From: CAYJAD01 sp964370675
GTDB taxonomy: Bacteria; Desulfobacterota; Desulfovibrionia; Desulfovibrionales; Desulfovibrionaceae
Reading direction: 5' to 3'
DNA: 64,000 nucleotides
Assembly: GCA_964370675.1 (NCBI GenBank)
Contig: CAYJKC010000002.1
Span: 1-64,000 of the forward strand
Shown here: in pieces, positions 35,527 through 43,880 of the stretch
Numbering within the stretch: the first letter of the stretch is position 1
Layout of the letters: the number at the start of each line of letters is the position of its first letter
Position numbers and translations under genes: made by a program
The notes under the pieces: model-generated
What the model saw: only the letters and a program-made list of their open reading frames with translations
Told to the model about the DNA's origin: nothing
The model's database searches: none

Positions 35527-35901
35527 ATGCCTCAATTTTTAGAAGTTTGTAAATGTGAGCTTTGCGGTAGCATGGTAGAAGCATTAAATTCTGCCGGTGG
35601 TGAGCTTTCTTGTTGTAATCAACCTATGAAGGTAATGCGTGAAGGCACAACCGATGGCGCTAAGGAAAAACATGTTCCTGTGGTGGAAAAAACTGCTACT
35701 GGCTATAAAGTAAGCGTGGGTAGCGTTGCTCATCCCATGGATGATAGCCACTATATTGAATGGATTGAACTGGTTGCCGATGGCATCAGCTATACAAAAT
35801 TCTTAAAACCAGGTGAAGCTCCAGAAGCGGAGTTTTGTGTTGCGGCAAATAACGTAACTGTTCGTGAATACTGTAACTTGCATGGTCTTTGGAAGGCCTA
35901 G
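35527..35901 (+). CDS. dfx: Desulfoferrodoxin, class I superoxide reductase
   Basis: This enzyme reduces superoxide to hydrogen peroxide in anaerobes. The 124-residue protein has the desulforedoxin-type Fe(Cys)4 centre (C10, C13, C29, C30) and the catalytic Fe(His)4Cys centre (H49, H69, H75, C116, H119), plus the 'EKH' Glu47-Lys48 pair near the active site, all at canonical positions for the two-iron class. The start at 35527 follows GAGAGGA. The rubredoxin gene is 11 bp downstream and probably supplies its electrons. Confidence 0.97.
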   Translation: MPQFLEVCKCELCGSMVEALNSAGGELSCCNQPMKVMREGTTDGAKEKHVPVVEKTATGYKVSVGSVAHPMDDSHYIEWIELVADGISYTKFLKPGEAPEAEFCVAANNVTVREYCNLHGLWKA

Positions 35902-35912
35902 AGGAAATTATT

Positions 35913-36068
35913 ATGCAAAAGTATGTTTGTGATTTATGTGGCTATGAATATGATCCTGCAGAAGGCGATGAGCCCAATGTAGCTGCTGGTACTGAATTTG
36001 ATAAAGTTCCTTCGGATTGGGTTTGTCCAGTATGTGGAGCAGGCAAAGATCAATTTAGCCCAGCTTAA
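35913..36068 (+). CDS. rub: Rubredoxin
   Basis: The 51-residue protein is a classic small rubredoxin with one Fe(Cys)4 site. The Cys pairs are in 'YVCDLCGY' and 'WVCPVCGAGKDQF', with the conserved 'YEYDPAEGD' and 'PSDWVCPVCG'. It starts at ATG 35913 after GAGGAAAT, 11 bp behind dfx, and stops at 36068. It is an electron carrier for superoxide reductase and for the flavodiiron oxygen reductase encoded 181 bp downstream. The small size makes it easy to overlook, but every diagnostic residue is present. Confidence 0.97.
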   Translation: MQKYVCDLCGYEYDPAEGDEPNVAAGTEFDKVPSDWVCPVCGAGKDQFSPA

Positions 36069-36094
36069 TTATTTGTTTATCAAATAATTTTTTT

Positions 36095-36132
36095 ATATGC
36101 AGTGCAAATTATTGTACTGCATATATTTTTTA
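36095..36132 (+). terminator. Terminator after rubredoxin
   Basis: ATATGCAGT (36095-36103) pairs with ACTGCATAT (36116-36124), followed by ATTTTTTAAA. It lies 27 bp after the rubredoxin stop and ahead of the oxygen-reductase gene, so dfx-rub and roo are probably separate transcripts with their own promoters. Confidence 0.7.
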
Positions 36133-36249
36133 AATATAGTGCATTTTTATAAAAAATACATGCATAGCTCCTTAGTGTTGTCTTTTTGATGTTTTTAGCC
36201 TATTATTAGTCAGTTAATACTATTATCTATTTATATTAAGGAGAGCAAT

Positions 36250-37449
36250 ATGTTGCCTTTTGAGATTAAGAAGGATATTTATTGGGTAGGGGCTGTAGAT
36301 TATAACAATAGAGATTTTCATGGTTATTCTGTTTCGCCAAAGGGTTCTACCTATAATGCTTATTTAGTAAAAGATGAAAAAACAGTACTTTTTGATACTG
36401 TTTCTGCACATACTACCGATACCTTGCTATGTCGCCTTTCCCATGTCACTCCGCCTGAAAAAGTAGATTATATTGTTTGTAACCACTTAGAATTAGACCA
36501 TGCTGGTGCTTTAGCAGAGTTAGTTGCGCGTTGCAAACCGGAAAAGATTTTTTGCTCTGCTCTTGGTCTTAAATCTATGGCAGGATATTTTGATATAAGT
36601 AATTGGCCAGTGGAGGCAGTTGCCAATGGTGCAGAAATATCCATTGGTAGTCGTACTATTAAATTTGTAGAAACTCGCATGCTACATTGGCCAGATAGTA
36701 TGGTGTCCTATATTCCACAAGATAAGTTGCTCATCTCCAATGATGCTTTTGGACAAAATATAGCAACCAGCCAACGCTTTGGTGATGAAGTTTCAAACGA
36801 TGTGGTGTTGCAAGCTGTGAAAGAATATTATTATAATATTGTACTACCTTTTTCTTCGCAAGTTCTTAAGGCTGCAGAACTGCTTAGCACATTAGAAATC
36901 GATATGATTGCACCAGATCATGGTCTTATTCATCGTGGTAAGGAAGGGGTTGAATTTATCATTAACCTATATAAAGAAATGGCAGAGCAAAAACCACAAA
37001 AGAAAGCTGTTATTGTATATGATACCATGTGGCATAGCACAGAAAAAATGGCATACGCCATAGGTAGCGGGCTTGAGTCTGTTGGTGTACCTATGCGTAT
37101 TATGTCACTAAAGCAAAATCACCATAGTGCCGTTATGACTGAGCTTGCAGATTGTGGCGCTGTTTTGGTGGGTAGTCCCACTCATAATAATAATGTCATG
37201 CCTTATGTTGCATCCATGCTTACTTATATGAAGGGTTTGCGTCCGCAAAATCGCATTGCGGCAGCCTTTGGTTCTTATGGGTGGTCAGGCGAAAGCCCTA
37301 AAATTGTTCATGAATGGCTTGAGTCTATGAAAATGGAAATGGTGGCCGATCCCTTGCGCCATCAATGGTCCACTTCTCATGATGCGCTTGTGGCTTGTCA
37401 TGAACTTGGTAAAAAAGTTGGCGAAGCCCTCATTGCTAAAATTGGTTAA
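36250..37449 (+). CDS. roo: Rubredoxin:oxygen oxidoreductase (flavodiiron protein)
   Basis: This flavodiiron protein reduces oxygen to water (and can act on nitric oxide) with electrons from rubredoxin. The 399 residues contain the beta-lactamase-like diiron domain with 'HLELDHAGAL' (HxExDH), 'RMLHWPDSM', 'LISNDAFGQ' and 'APDHGLIHRG'. A C-terminal flavodoxin domain binds FMN ('VYDTMWHSTEKMAYA', 'VGSPTHNNNVMPYV'). Ligand residues are complete. With dfx and rubredoxin next door it forms an oxygen-defence unit like that of Desulfovibrio species. GGAGAG precedes the start. Confidence 0.96.
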   Translation: MLPFEIKKDIYWVGAVDYNNRDFHGYSVSPKGSTYNAYLVKDEKTVLFDTVSAHTTDTLLCRLSHVTPPEKVDYIVCNHLELDHAGALAELVARCKPEKIFCSALGLKSMAGYFDISNWPVEAVANGAEISIGSRTIKFVETRMLHWPDSMVSYIPQDKLLISNDAFGQNIATSQRFGDEVSNDVVLQAVKEYYYNIVLPFSSQVLKAAELLSTLEIDMIAPDHGLIHRGKEGVEFIINLYKEMAEQKPQKKAVIVYDTMWHSTEKMAYAIGSGLESVGVPMRIMSLKQNHHSAVMTELADCGAVLVGSPTHNNNVMPYVASMLTYMKGLRPQNRIAAAFGSYGWSGESPKIVHEWLESMKMEMVADPLRHQWSTSHDALVACHELGKKVGEALIAKIG

Positions 37450-37476
37450 TACTTATTCATATCTTGCGGAGCTGTG

Positions 37477-38157
37477 ATGCCTCTTGGTATAGTTATACTT
37501 GCTTCAGGCAGTGGAAGTAATGCCCAAGCTATTTTTGAACATATAGCCAAGGGTACACTTGATGCTAAGGTAAACTTAGTGGTTAGTAATAGACCACAAG
37601 CAACAGTGCTTGAACGAGCAAAAAAGTTTGGTGTGCCAACTCTTGAGCTTGATCATACAGCATATGATAGTCGCGAAAGTTTTGACTTAGCCCTTGTGCA
37701 AGCTCTAAAAAATTATCATGTGGATCTTGTGGTTTTGGCTGGGTATATGCGCATCTTAACAGCTAGCTTTTTAGATGCTTTTGCAGGCAAGGTTATTAAT
37801 GTGCATCCGGCGCTATTACCAAGTTTTGTTGGGGCACATGGAGCAAAAGATGCTTGCGCTTTTGGGGTTAAGGTATCTGGGTGTACTGTGCATTTTGTAG
37901 AAGAGGAAGTAGATCACGGACCAATTATTGCTCAAGCTGTACTACCTGTTTTGGCAAATGATGATGAAACTAGCTTGCAAAAGCGTATTCAAAGTATGGA
38001 GCATAGACTCTATCCTCAGGTTTTACAATGGTTTTCAGAGGGTAGAGTTCTTGTTAAGCAAAGGCAAGTACACATATTACCAGCAAAGAATCATAACGTA
38101 ATTTCTAGCACTGCTGATACTCATTTGATATGGCCTGCCTTGGAAGATGGATTTTGA
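37477..38157 (+). CDS. purN: Phosphoribosylglycinamide formyltransferase
   Basis: PurN formylates GAR with 10-formyl-THF in purine synthesis. The 226-residue enzyme has 'LGIVILASGSGSNAQAIFEH', 'VHPALLPSFVGAHGAKDAC' (catalytic His region) and 'VHFVEEEVDHGPIIAQ' (catalytic Asp). Of two overlapping starts, ATG 37477 is better spaced from GGAG than GTG 37474. It follows roo by 27 bp and may be on its transcript, though the functions are unrelated. The partner purF lies at 10.6 kb. Confidence 0.96.
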   Translation: MPLGIVILASGSGSNAQAIFEHIAKGTLDAKVNLVVSNRPQATVLERAKKFGVPTLELDHTAYDSRESFDLALVQALKNYHVDLVVLAGYMRILTASFLDAFAGKVINVHPALLPSFVGAHGAKDACAFGVKVSGCTVHFVEEEVDHGPIIAQAVLPVLANDDETSLQKRIQSMEHRLYPQVLQWFSEGRVLVKQRQVHILPAKNHNVISSTADTHLIWPALEDGF

Positions 38158-38277
38158 TAATACATAAAATTGCTTGTGATATTTTGTAATATATGACTAT
38201 AATGCATGTACTGATGCATAAATATATAGCAACAGTCGCTTTGTGTTTGGTTTAATAAAATTCATGAGGATGGTTTT

Positions 38278-38952
38278 ATGGATGACCAATCTTTTAAAGA
38301 TCAAAAGCAAATTACCCTATATGATGTGGATGTTCAGTTAGGCACTGTTTTTTCATGTCTTTTTAAAAACAATATGAAGCTTGAAACACAGCTTGTAGGT
38401 TATGAACAAGATAACTTTTTCTTGCTTAAGTTTCCTACTATGTCAGGCATTGCCAACTATTTAGTAAGGGATGCATCCTTTGCTGCCCTTTTTAAGACTA
38501 GCGGCTTAAATGTAACTTTTTCAAGTGTACTAACTTATACAATCCCTCGCAAATTTTTAGCTTTTTGTGAATTTCCATCGCGGTTTAAAGCATATGAAAT
38601 ACGCAATGCGGAACGCATGGATTGTCTTTTGGCTGCAGCTCTTGATGTGGGTATTAAGCGTTATTTTTGCGTTGTGCAGGATATATCTGTTAAAGGCTGT
38701 AAGGTTACACTAGATGGGGTAGAGGGTACATCACTGCGCAAGCTTGAATCTGGTGAAAGTGTTAAATTGGAAGTTTGGACGCAAAAAGACACCATTACAG
38801 TTAGTGCAACTATCATGCGGGTTTTAAAAAATGTGTCACGTGTAACCTTGGGGCTTTCTTTTGGTAACTTAATTCCGCAAGATGCTGCTGTTATTCAGTC
38901 CTTTATACTATCACTACGTTATAGCGGTGTTAGTATAGAAGATAGAGGTTAA
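38278..38952 (+). CDS. PilZ-domain protein, YcgR-like c-di-GMP receptor
   Basis: The 224-residue protein has a YcgR-type N-terminal domain (about 10-100) and a C-terminal PilZ domain. 'RNAERMDC' is the RxxxR motif and 'DISVKGCKV' the D/NxSxxG motif that together bind c-di-GMP. YcgR proteins slow flagellar motors when c-di-GMP is high. No other flagellar gene is adjacent; flgE lies at 54.6 kb. AGGA precedes the start. The domain call is firm; the exact target is inferred. Confidence 0.87.
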   Translation: MDDQSFKDQKQITLYDVDVQLGTVFSCLFKNNMKLETQLVGYEQDNFFLLKFPTMSGIANYLVRDASFAALFKTSGLNVTFSSVLTYTIPRKFLAFCEFPSRFKAYEIRNAERMDCLLAAALDVGIKRYFCVVQDISVKGCKVTLDGVEGTSLRKLESGESVKLEVWTQKDTITVSATIMRVLKNVSRVTLGLSFGNLIPQDAAVIQSFILSLRYSGVSIEDRG

Positions 38953-38976
38953 GCATATATATTTAAGGAGAATGAA

Positions 38977-39477
38977 ATGTTTAATAATCGTTTTTTAAGT
39001 ATTTTCTGTATGGTAGCATTTATTTTAATGGCTAGTGTTGGTTATGGGTATGCTGCTGCAGAGCAAAATAGTAAGGCTGTAGATAAGGTGGCTGAACCTG
39101 CCAAGGACACGCCGTCTAAATCAACTCAGCGCAAAAGCCAAGTTTCTGTTAGTCATACTGGTAATGATGCTGCAGGTACGCGCCTTGCTACGCGCTTAAA
39201 AGAACTTTTTAATGGCAGTAATTTATTTCAATTAAATGAAGATAACAGCCCTAAGATTCGTCTTTTGCTAGTTTCTAAGGCTGAATTTCCAGAAAGACCC
39301 AATGTGGGTTCTATTTACTCCATTACGTGGGTATTTAGTCAAAGTGAAGGGCATCTAGGTTATTTATTAGCCCAAGAGCTTGATATATTAAATCCCGAAG
39401 ACGTGGATGGTGTCGCTGCTAAGCTATTAGAGCGCACAGATGGGCTTGCCGTAAAGTACGCTTATTTATTTAAGTAG
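38977..39477 (+). CDS. Small exported protein of unknown function
   Basis: The 166-residue protein has a signal peptide (about 1-26, 'FILMASVGYGYAAAEQ'), a Lys/Ser/Thr-rich linker, then a compact C-terminal part with 'GTRLATRLKELFNGSNLFQL' and 'YSITWVFSQSEGHLGYLLAQ'. The latter looks like an alpha/beta domain that may resemble CsgG- or DUF-type nucleoside-fold proteins, but I cannot name a family. It starts 24 bp after the PilZ gene with AAGGAG, suggesting co-transcription, so a role in motility or envelope regulation is possible. Confidence 0.75.
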   Translation: MFNNRFLSIFCMVAFILMASVGYGYAAAEQNSKAVDKVAEPAKDTPSKSTQRKSQVSVSHTGNDAAGTRLATRLKELFNGSNLFQLNEDNSPKIRLLLVSKAEFPERPNVGSIYSITWVFSQSEGHLGYLLAQELDILNPEDVDGVAAKLLERTDGLAVKYAYLFK

Positions 39478-39583
39478 TCGGCACTTAAAAGGTGATGGTA
39501 CTTATGCGTCTAAGGGATTACCAAGAAAGAAAATCGCAGGCTTTTATATGTTTGTGTAGACAGGAAACGATTTTAGCAATTTT

Positions 39584-39624
39584 ACGCCATGCAAAGCTTA
39601 AGCACTTTGCATGGCGTTTATTAT
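39584..39624. terminator. Strong bidirectional terminator
   Basis: ACGCCATGCAAAG (39584-39596) pairs perfectly with CTTTGCATGGCGT (39605-39617), a 13-bp stem with an eight-base loop, followed by TTATTATT and preceded by ATTTT. It lies between two convergent genes (39477 and 39624) and can serve both. Confidence 0.85.
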
Positions 39625-40526
39625 TATTCTAAAATATACTTTAGTGGGTCTGTGGGAACGCCACCAATAATTACTTCATAGTGTAAGTGTGGACCTGTTG
39701 TACGTCCTGTCATGCCAATAAAGCCTAAAATTTCACCACGCTTTATCCATTGACCTACTTTAACTGTACTACGTTGCATATGAGCATACTTTGTTACAAT
39801 GCCTCTACCATGGTCTATCTCAACGCTGATACCATATGCACCATCATAACCACTTTGCTTAACCGTTCCTTCTGCTGTTGCAACAATACGTGTGCCTATT
39901 CGAGCATTAATATCTAAGCCCTTATGAAATGTTCTTCCTCTACCAAAAGGAGAATTGCGCATGCCAAATTTTGAAGAAATAAATCCTTCTACTGGCCAGA
40001 TGGATGGCGTTGCTAAAAGAGTATTTTTTTGAGTGCGTAGGCTACGAATAAGGTCTTGTTGTTGTACTTCTTCAAGGTTTATATCCTCAGACAATTGACC
40101 TAAAAATGTTTGTAAACGTCTTGCCAATAAATTGGGACGATGTATAGGCAAGTCGGTTTTTAAAAATTCATCGCGTCTTGTGGAAGTTTGCCCAATTTCG
40201 GTAAAGTTTTTTTCAAGATGCATCATTTGGCGTAGCTTTGCATCAAAACGTTCTACTCGCCTTAAGTCATCAGATATGGTGCGAACTTTTTCTACTAAGC
40301 TTAATAATTGTACATTTTGGTCATCAATGATTTTTTGACTGTCAGCAAGCTTGTGTTCTATGCCATAAGTAGCAATATATTTATCCCAGAGCCATACGTT
40401 GCCGGCAACTAGTGCAATAACGAATAAAAAAAATGTCCAAGCAAACCAAGCTCGCATGTGTAGTTTACGACTACCACTTTTGCCACTGTGTTTTATAATA
40501 ACTATATGGTATTTTCCAAAAAACAT
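39624..40526 (-). CDS. M23 family metallopeptidase with coiled coil
   Basis: The 300-residue protein has an N-terminal transmembrane helix (about 25-50), a coiled-coil stretch (about 60-105) and a C-terminal M23 domain. The full set of ligands is present: 'HKGLDINA' (HxxxD), 'TKYAHMQ' and 'TGPHLHYEV' (HxH). It is a murein DD-endopeptidase or an activator such as EnvC or NlpD-like proteins; the intact HxH favours activity. It resembles genes common in Desulfovibrio genomes. It is convergent with the small exported protein and divergent from the gap operon. Confidence 0.93.
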   Translation of the reverse strand: MFFGKYHIVIIKHSGKSGSRKLHMRAWFAWTFFLFVIALVAGNVWLWDKYIATYGIEHKLADSQKIIDDQNVQLLSLVEKVRTISDDLRRVERFDAKLRQMMHLEKNFTEIGQTSTRRDEFLKTDLPIHRPNLLARRLQTFLGQLSEDINLEEVQQQDLIRSLRTQKNTLLATPSIWPVEGFISSKFGMRNSPFGRGRTFHKGLDINARIGTRIVATAEGTVKQSGYDGAYGISVEIDHGRGIVTKYAHMQRSTVKVGQWIKRGEILGFIGMTGRTTGPHLHYEVIIGGVPTDPLKYILE

Positions 40527-40624
40527 AATTCCTCTTAATGGTAAGACGCAAGTCCACCCATGGCATTATATGTAAGCTAAAGACTTGTCAAGTTTTGATA
40601 TGCTAATGCAATGTCCTAAATGGG

Positions 40625-40672
40625 TTTAAGCCTTGGCTGTCAGTAATTTTTTGTTTAAGCAAGGCTTGTCAG
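40625..40672. promoter_or_regulatory. Directly repeated element upstream of the gap operon
   Basis: TTTAAGCCTTGGCTGTCAG (40625-40643) and TTTAAGCAAGGCTTGTCAG (40654-40672) agree at 14 of 19 positions and are 29 bp apart start-to-start, close to three helical turns. Each has a small palindrome (AGCC-TT-GGCT; AAGC-AAG-GCTT). They sit about 85-130 bp before gap, a fitting place for an operator of a sugar-responsive regulator. No regulator gene is nearby. Confidence 0.5.
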
Positions 40673-40755
40673 AAGTACTAACTTGAGGCATAATTGCACG
40701 ACCAACAAAATTTTGAAAAATATTTATTTTAACTTTAAACAACGAGAGGGATTTT

Positions 40756-41772
40756 ATGAGTAAAGTCAAAGTTGGCATTAATGGTTTTGGGCGTATTGGG
40801 CGACAAGTTTTCCGTGCTCTTTTTGCACATTATCAAGATAAAGTTGAAGTTGTTGCCATAAATGATCTTTATGATGCCGAAACCAACTTTCATTTGTTAG
40901 AATATGATTCGGTATATGGTCGCGCTAATTTAGATGCTAAAGTAGATGGTGACAATGTACAAGTTGGCAATTGGAAGGTGCATTGCTTTGCTGAGCGTGA
41001 TCCTGCAAACCTTAAATGGGGCGATTATGGTGTTGATATTGTAGTTGAGTCCACCGGCATTTTCCGCTCTGCTAAGCAAGCTCATGTGCATATAGATAAT
41101 GGAGCTAAAAAAGTTATTATTAGTGCTCCTGCCAAGGACGAAGATTTAACTATTGTGCTTGGTGTTAACCAAGAAAAATATGATCCTAAAGCGCACCATG
41201 TTGTGTCTAATGCATCTTGCACAACCAACTGCTTGGCTCCTTTAGCATTAGTTTTACAAAATGAATATGGTATAGCACAAGGCACTATGACCACAATTCA
41301 CGCTTATACTAACGATCAACGCATCCTTGATATGGCACATAGCGACCCACGTCGCGCCCGCGCTGCAGCGTGTAGTATTATTCCAACATCAACCGGTGCA
41401 GCTCAAGCCGTTGCTAAGGTTATTCCAGCCTTACAAGGTAAATTTACAGGTTATTCCTTGCGTGTTCCAACACCCACAGTATCTGTAGTAGACTTTGTGG
41501 CGCTTTTAGAAAAACCAACTGATACCGAAACCATGCGCAACGCTTTGAAAAAAGCTGCTGAAGGTCCATTAAAAAATATTTTAGAATACAGCGATAAGCC
41601 ACTTGTATCTATGGATTTTAAGTCTAATCCACACTCCTCAATTTTAGAAGCAGAATATTGCACAGTGCAAGATGGCACTTTAGCTAAAGTTGTTAGTTGG
41701 TATGACAACGAATGGGGCTATTCTTGCCGCGTGTGTGACTTAATAGTCTTTATGAATGAAAAAGGTTTATAG
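40756..41772 (+). CDS. gap: Glyceraldehyde-3-phosphate dehydrogenase, NAD type
   Basis: This enzyme oxidises glyceraldehyde-3-phosphate in glycolysis. The 338 residues contain the Rossmann motif 'GINGFGRIGRQVFRAL', an Asp at the end of beta-strand 2 in 'VAINDLYD' (Asp37), which favours NAD, and the catalytic Cys in 'SNASCTTNCLAP'. 'RRARAAACSIIPTSTGAAQA' is typical. ACGAGAGGG precedes the start. It is followed by class II aldolase and a second gap homologue on the same strand. Confidence 0.96.
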   Translation: MSKVKVGINGFGRIGRQVFRALFAHYQDKVEVVAINDLYDAETNFHLLEYDSVYGRANLDAKVDGDNVQVGNWKVHCFAERDPANLKWGDYGVDIVVESTGIFRSAKQAHVHIDNGAKKVIISAPAKDEDLTIVLGVNQEKYDPKAHHVVSNASCTTNCLAPLALVLQNEYGIAQGTMTTIHAYTNDQRILDMAHSDPRRARAAACSIIPTSTGAAQAVAKVIPALQGKFTGYSLRVPTPTVSVVDFVALLEKPTDTETMRNALKKAAEGPLKNILEYSDKPLVSMDFKSNPHSSILEAEYCTVQDGTLAKVVSWYDNEWGYSCRVCDLIVFMNEKGL

Positions 41773-41795
41773 AGCATAAGCATCTTTATGGAAAT

Positions 41796-41830
41796 GTGCC
41801 ACTAAAGCAGGTTTATTGTTTTAGTGGCAC
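41796..41830 (+). terminator. Intercistronic hairpin between gap and aldolase gene
   Basis: GTGCCACTAAA (41796-41806) pairs perfectly with TTTAGTGGCAC (41820-41830), with a 13-base loop. There is no T-run on the plus strand, so it probably stabilises or processes the gap message instead of ending transcription. Confidence 0.55.
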
Positions 41831-41873
41831 AAAATTAATGTGTTTTAATTAAGATAATTTGAAGGAGTAACCC

Positions 41874-42797
41874 ATGCCACTTATCGGACCTCATGACATG
41901 TTTGCTAAGGCTTATGCCGATGGTTATGCCATTGGTGGTTTTAATGTAAATAATATGGAAATTATTCAGGGTATTATGCAAGCTGCTGCTCAAGAAAAAT
42001 CACCTGTAATTTTACAAGTATCTGCTGGAGCTCGCAAATATGCTGGTCAAATCTATATTATGAAACTTGTGGAAGCTGCTTTGCTTGAAGCAGATGTGCC
42101 GGTGGTGGTGCATTTAGATCACGGTCCAACATTTGAAATGTGTAAGGATTGTATTGATGGTGGCTTTACATCTGTTATGATTGATGGATCACATCTCTCC
42201 TTTGAAGAAAACATAGCCATAACCAAACAGGTTGTTGAATATGCACATGATAAAGGTGTTTGGGTTGAGGCAGAACTTGGTAAGCTTGCAGGCGTTGAGG
42301 AGCACGTTTCTTCCGATGAACATGTTTATACTGACCCTGATGAAGCAGTTGAATTTGTACAACGTACGGGTTGTGATTCTTTAGCTATAGCCATAGGCAC
42401 AAGTCATGGGGCTTATAAGTTTAAGGGAGAAGCTAAGCTTGATTTTGAGCGTTTAGAAAAAATTGGCCAATTGCTTCCTGGTGTACCATTAGTATTGCAT
42501 GGTGCTTCTAGTGTACCAGAGGAGTTTGTTAATATGTGCAATCAATATGGTGGTCAAGTAGGTGGGGCTAAGGGTGTGCCAGAAGAAATGTTGCGCAAAG
42601 CTGCTGCTATGGCTGTGTGTAAAATCAATGTGGATACAGATATTCGCCTAGCACTTACTGCTTCCATTCGTAAATTTATGGTAGAACAACCTGAGCAATT
42701 TGACCCTCGTGGTTATTTAACTCCAGCCCGTGTTGCAGTAAAAGATATGGTTGCACATAAAATACGCACTGTTATGGGCACATCGGGTAAGGCTTAA
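41874..42797 (+). CDS. fba: Class II fructose-bisphosphate aldolase
   Basis: The 307-residue zinc enzyme cleaves fructose-1,6-bisphosphate into triose phosphates or runs in reverse for gluconeogenesis. 'VVVHLDHGPTFEMCKDCIDG' carries zinc-binding His and the catalytic Asp, followed by 'SVMIDGSH', and 'PLVLHGASSVPEEF' holds a further His ligand. Its location between two GAPDH genes puts all three in one triose-phosphate unit. A GAAGGAG site precedes ATG. Length and motifs match the FbaA/YdjI group. Confidence 0.94.
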   Translation: MPLIGPHDMFAKAYADGYAIGGFNVNNMEIIQGIMQAAAQEKSPVILQVSAGARKYAGQIYIMKLVEAALLEADVPVVVHLDHGPTFEMCKDCIDGGFTSVMIDGSHLSFEENIAITKQVVEYAHDKGVWVEAELGKLAGVEEHVSSDEHVYTDPDEAVEFVQRTGCDSLAIAIGTSHGAYKFKGEAKLDFERLEKIGQLLPGVPLVLHGASSVPEEFVNMCNQYGGQVGGAKGVPEEMLRKAAAMAVCKINVDTDIRLALTASIRKFMVEQPEQFDPRGYLTPARVAVKDMVAHKIRTVMGTSGKA

Positions 42798-42828
42798 TGT
42801 TTTTGTTTGCTGATTATAAGGGGGATAC

Positions 42829-43830
42829 ATGTCACTTAGTATAGGTATTAATGGTTTTGGGCGCATAGGTCGCTATTTGGTGCGGCTATTATGTAAACAT
42901 CCAACTTTTAAGATTGGAGCCATTAATGCGCGTTCAAGTAATAGCAACCTTGCGTACTTATTTAAGTATGATTCAACTCATGGTAAGTATGATGGTGATG
43001 TGGATTTTGACCAAGAAGGTTTAATTATTGATGGAAAACACATTCCCATTACCCGATATAACATGGGTGAATGGCAGTGGAAAAAATATGGCATTGATCT
43101 TGTTGTAGAATCTACAGGAACCATTAAGGCTCGTACTGATCTTGCTAAACATTTAGAATGTGGTGCAAGAAAGGTTATTATTAGTGCTCCATGCAAGGAA
43201 GCTGATGTTACTATTGTAGCTGGTGTGAATGAGTTTATGTATGACCCAAGAAAGCATGAGGTTATTTCTGCTGCTTCTTGTACAACCAACTGCCTTGCAC
43301 CTGCTACTAAGGTTTTACACGAAGCCTTTGGTATAAAGTATGGGCTTGTAAATACAATACATTCTTATACTATGAGTCAGCGTATAGTTGATGGTACACA
43401 TAAGGATATACGGCGTGGGCGTGCTGCAGCCATGTCTATGTTACCTACCACTACCGGAGCCGCCAAGGCTTTAGCTTTTGTGTTACCAGAGCTTGCTGGC
43501 AAGCTCGATGGTATGGCTGTACGTGTGCCAACGTCGAATGTGTCCATGGTAGATATAACTTGTGCGGTGGATAAGCCTTGTACTGTTGAATCTGTTAACG
43601 CTGCTTTTAAGGCTGCTTGTGATACATATTTAATTGATACTTTGGGCTATAGCACAGAACCACTGGTATCCGTAGACTATGTAGGCAGCACCTATGGTGG
43701 AGTGCTTGACTCTTTAAGTACTATGGTTAGTGTTGAACATTTGATTAAAACCATTGTGTGGTATGATAATGAAGCCGGATTTACCAACCAGCTTGTGCGC
43801 CTAATTGGTCTTGTAGGTGATGATTGGTAG
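42829..43830 (+). CDS. Second glyceraldehyde-3-phosphate dehydrogenase, possibly NADP-dependent
   Basis: The 333-residue enzyme has 'GINGFGRIGRYLVRLL' and catalytic Cys in 'SAASCTTNCLAPA'. The Asp that binds the NAD ribose in the first gap is replaced: the loop reads 'GAINARSSNSN' (Ala34, Arg35). The segment equivalent to the NAD-discriminating Leu-Pro is 'DGTHKD'. These changes resemble NADP-dependent or dual-specific GapB-type enzymes, which usually run in the gluconeogenic direction. It sits 31 bp after fba and precedes a strong terminator. Coenzyme preference is inferred. Confidence 0.9.
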   Translation: MSLSIGINGFGRIGRYLVRLLCKHPTFKIGAINARSSNSNLAYLFKYDSTHGKYDGDVDFDQEGLIIDGKHIPITRYNMGEWQWKKYGIDLVVESTGTIKARTDLAKHLECGARKVIISAPCKEADVTIVAGVNEFMYDPRKHEVISAASCTTNCLAPATKVLHEAFGIKYGLVNTIHSYTMSQRIVDGTHKDIRRGRAAAMSMLPTTTGAAKALAFVLPELAGKLDGMAVRVPTSNVSMVDITCAVDKPCTVESVNAAFKAACDTYLIDTLGYSTEPLVSVDYVGSTYGGVLDSLSTMVSVEHLIKTIVWYDNEAGFTNQLVRLIGLVGDDW

Positions 43831-43846
43831 ACTTGTTATTATTTTG

Positions 43847-43880
43847 AGCCCCTTATCTTTTAGATAAGGGGCTTAAAGCT
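43847..43880. terminator. Terminator after the gap-fba-gap cluster
   Basis: AGCCCCTTATC (43847-43857) pairs with GATAAGGGGCT (43863-43873) with a five-base loop, an 11-bp stem. It lies 17 bp after the second GAPDH stop and just past the end of the convergent U32 gene. The T-run is short on the plus strand (TTAAAG) and TCAAAAT on the other, so efficiency may be moderate. Confidence 0.75.
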
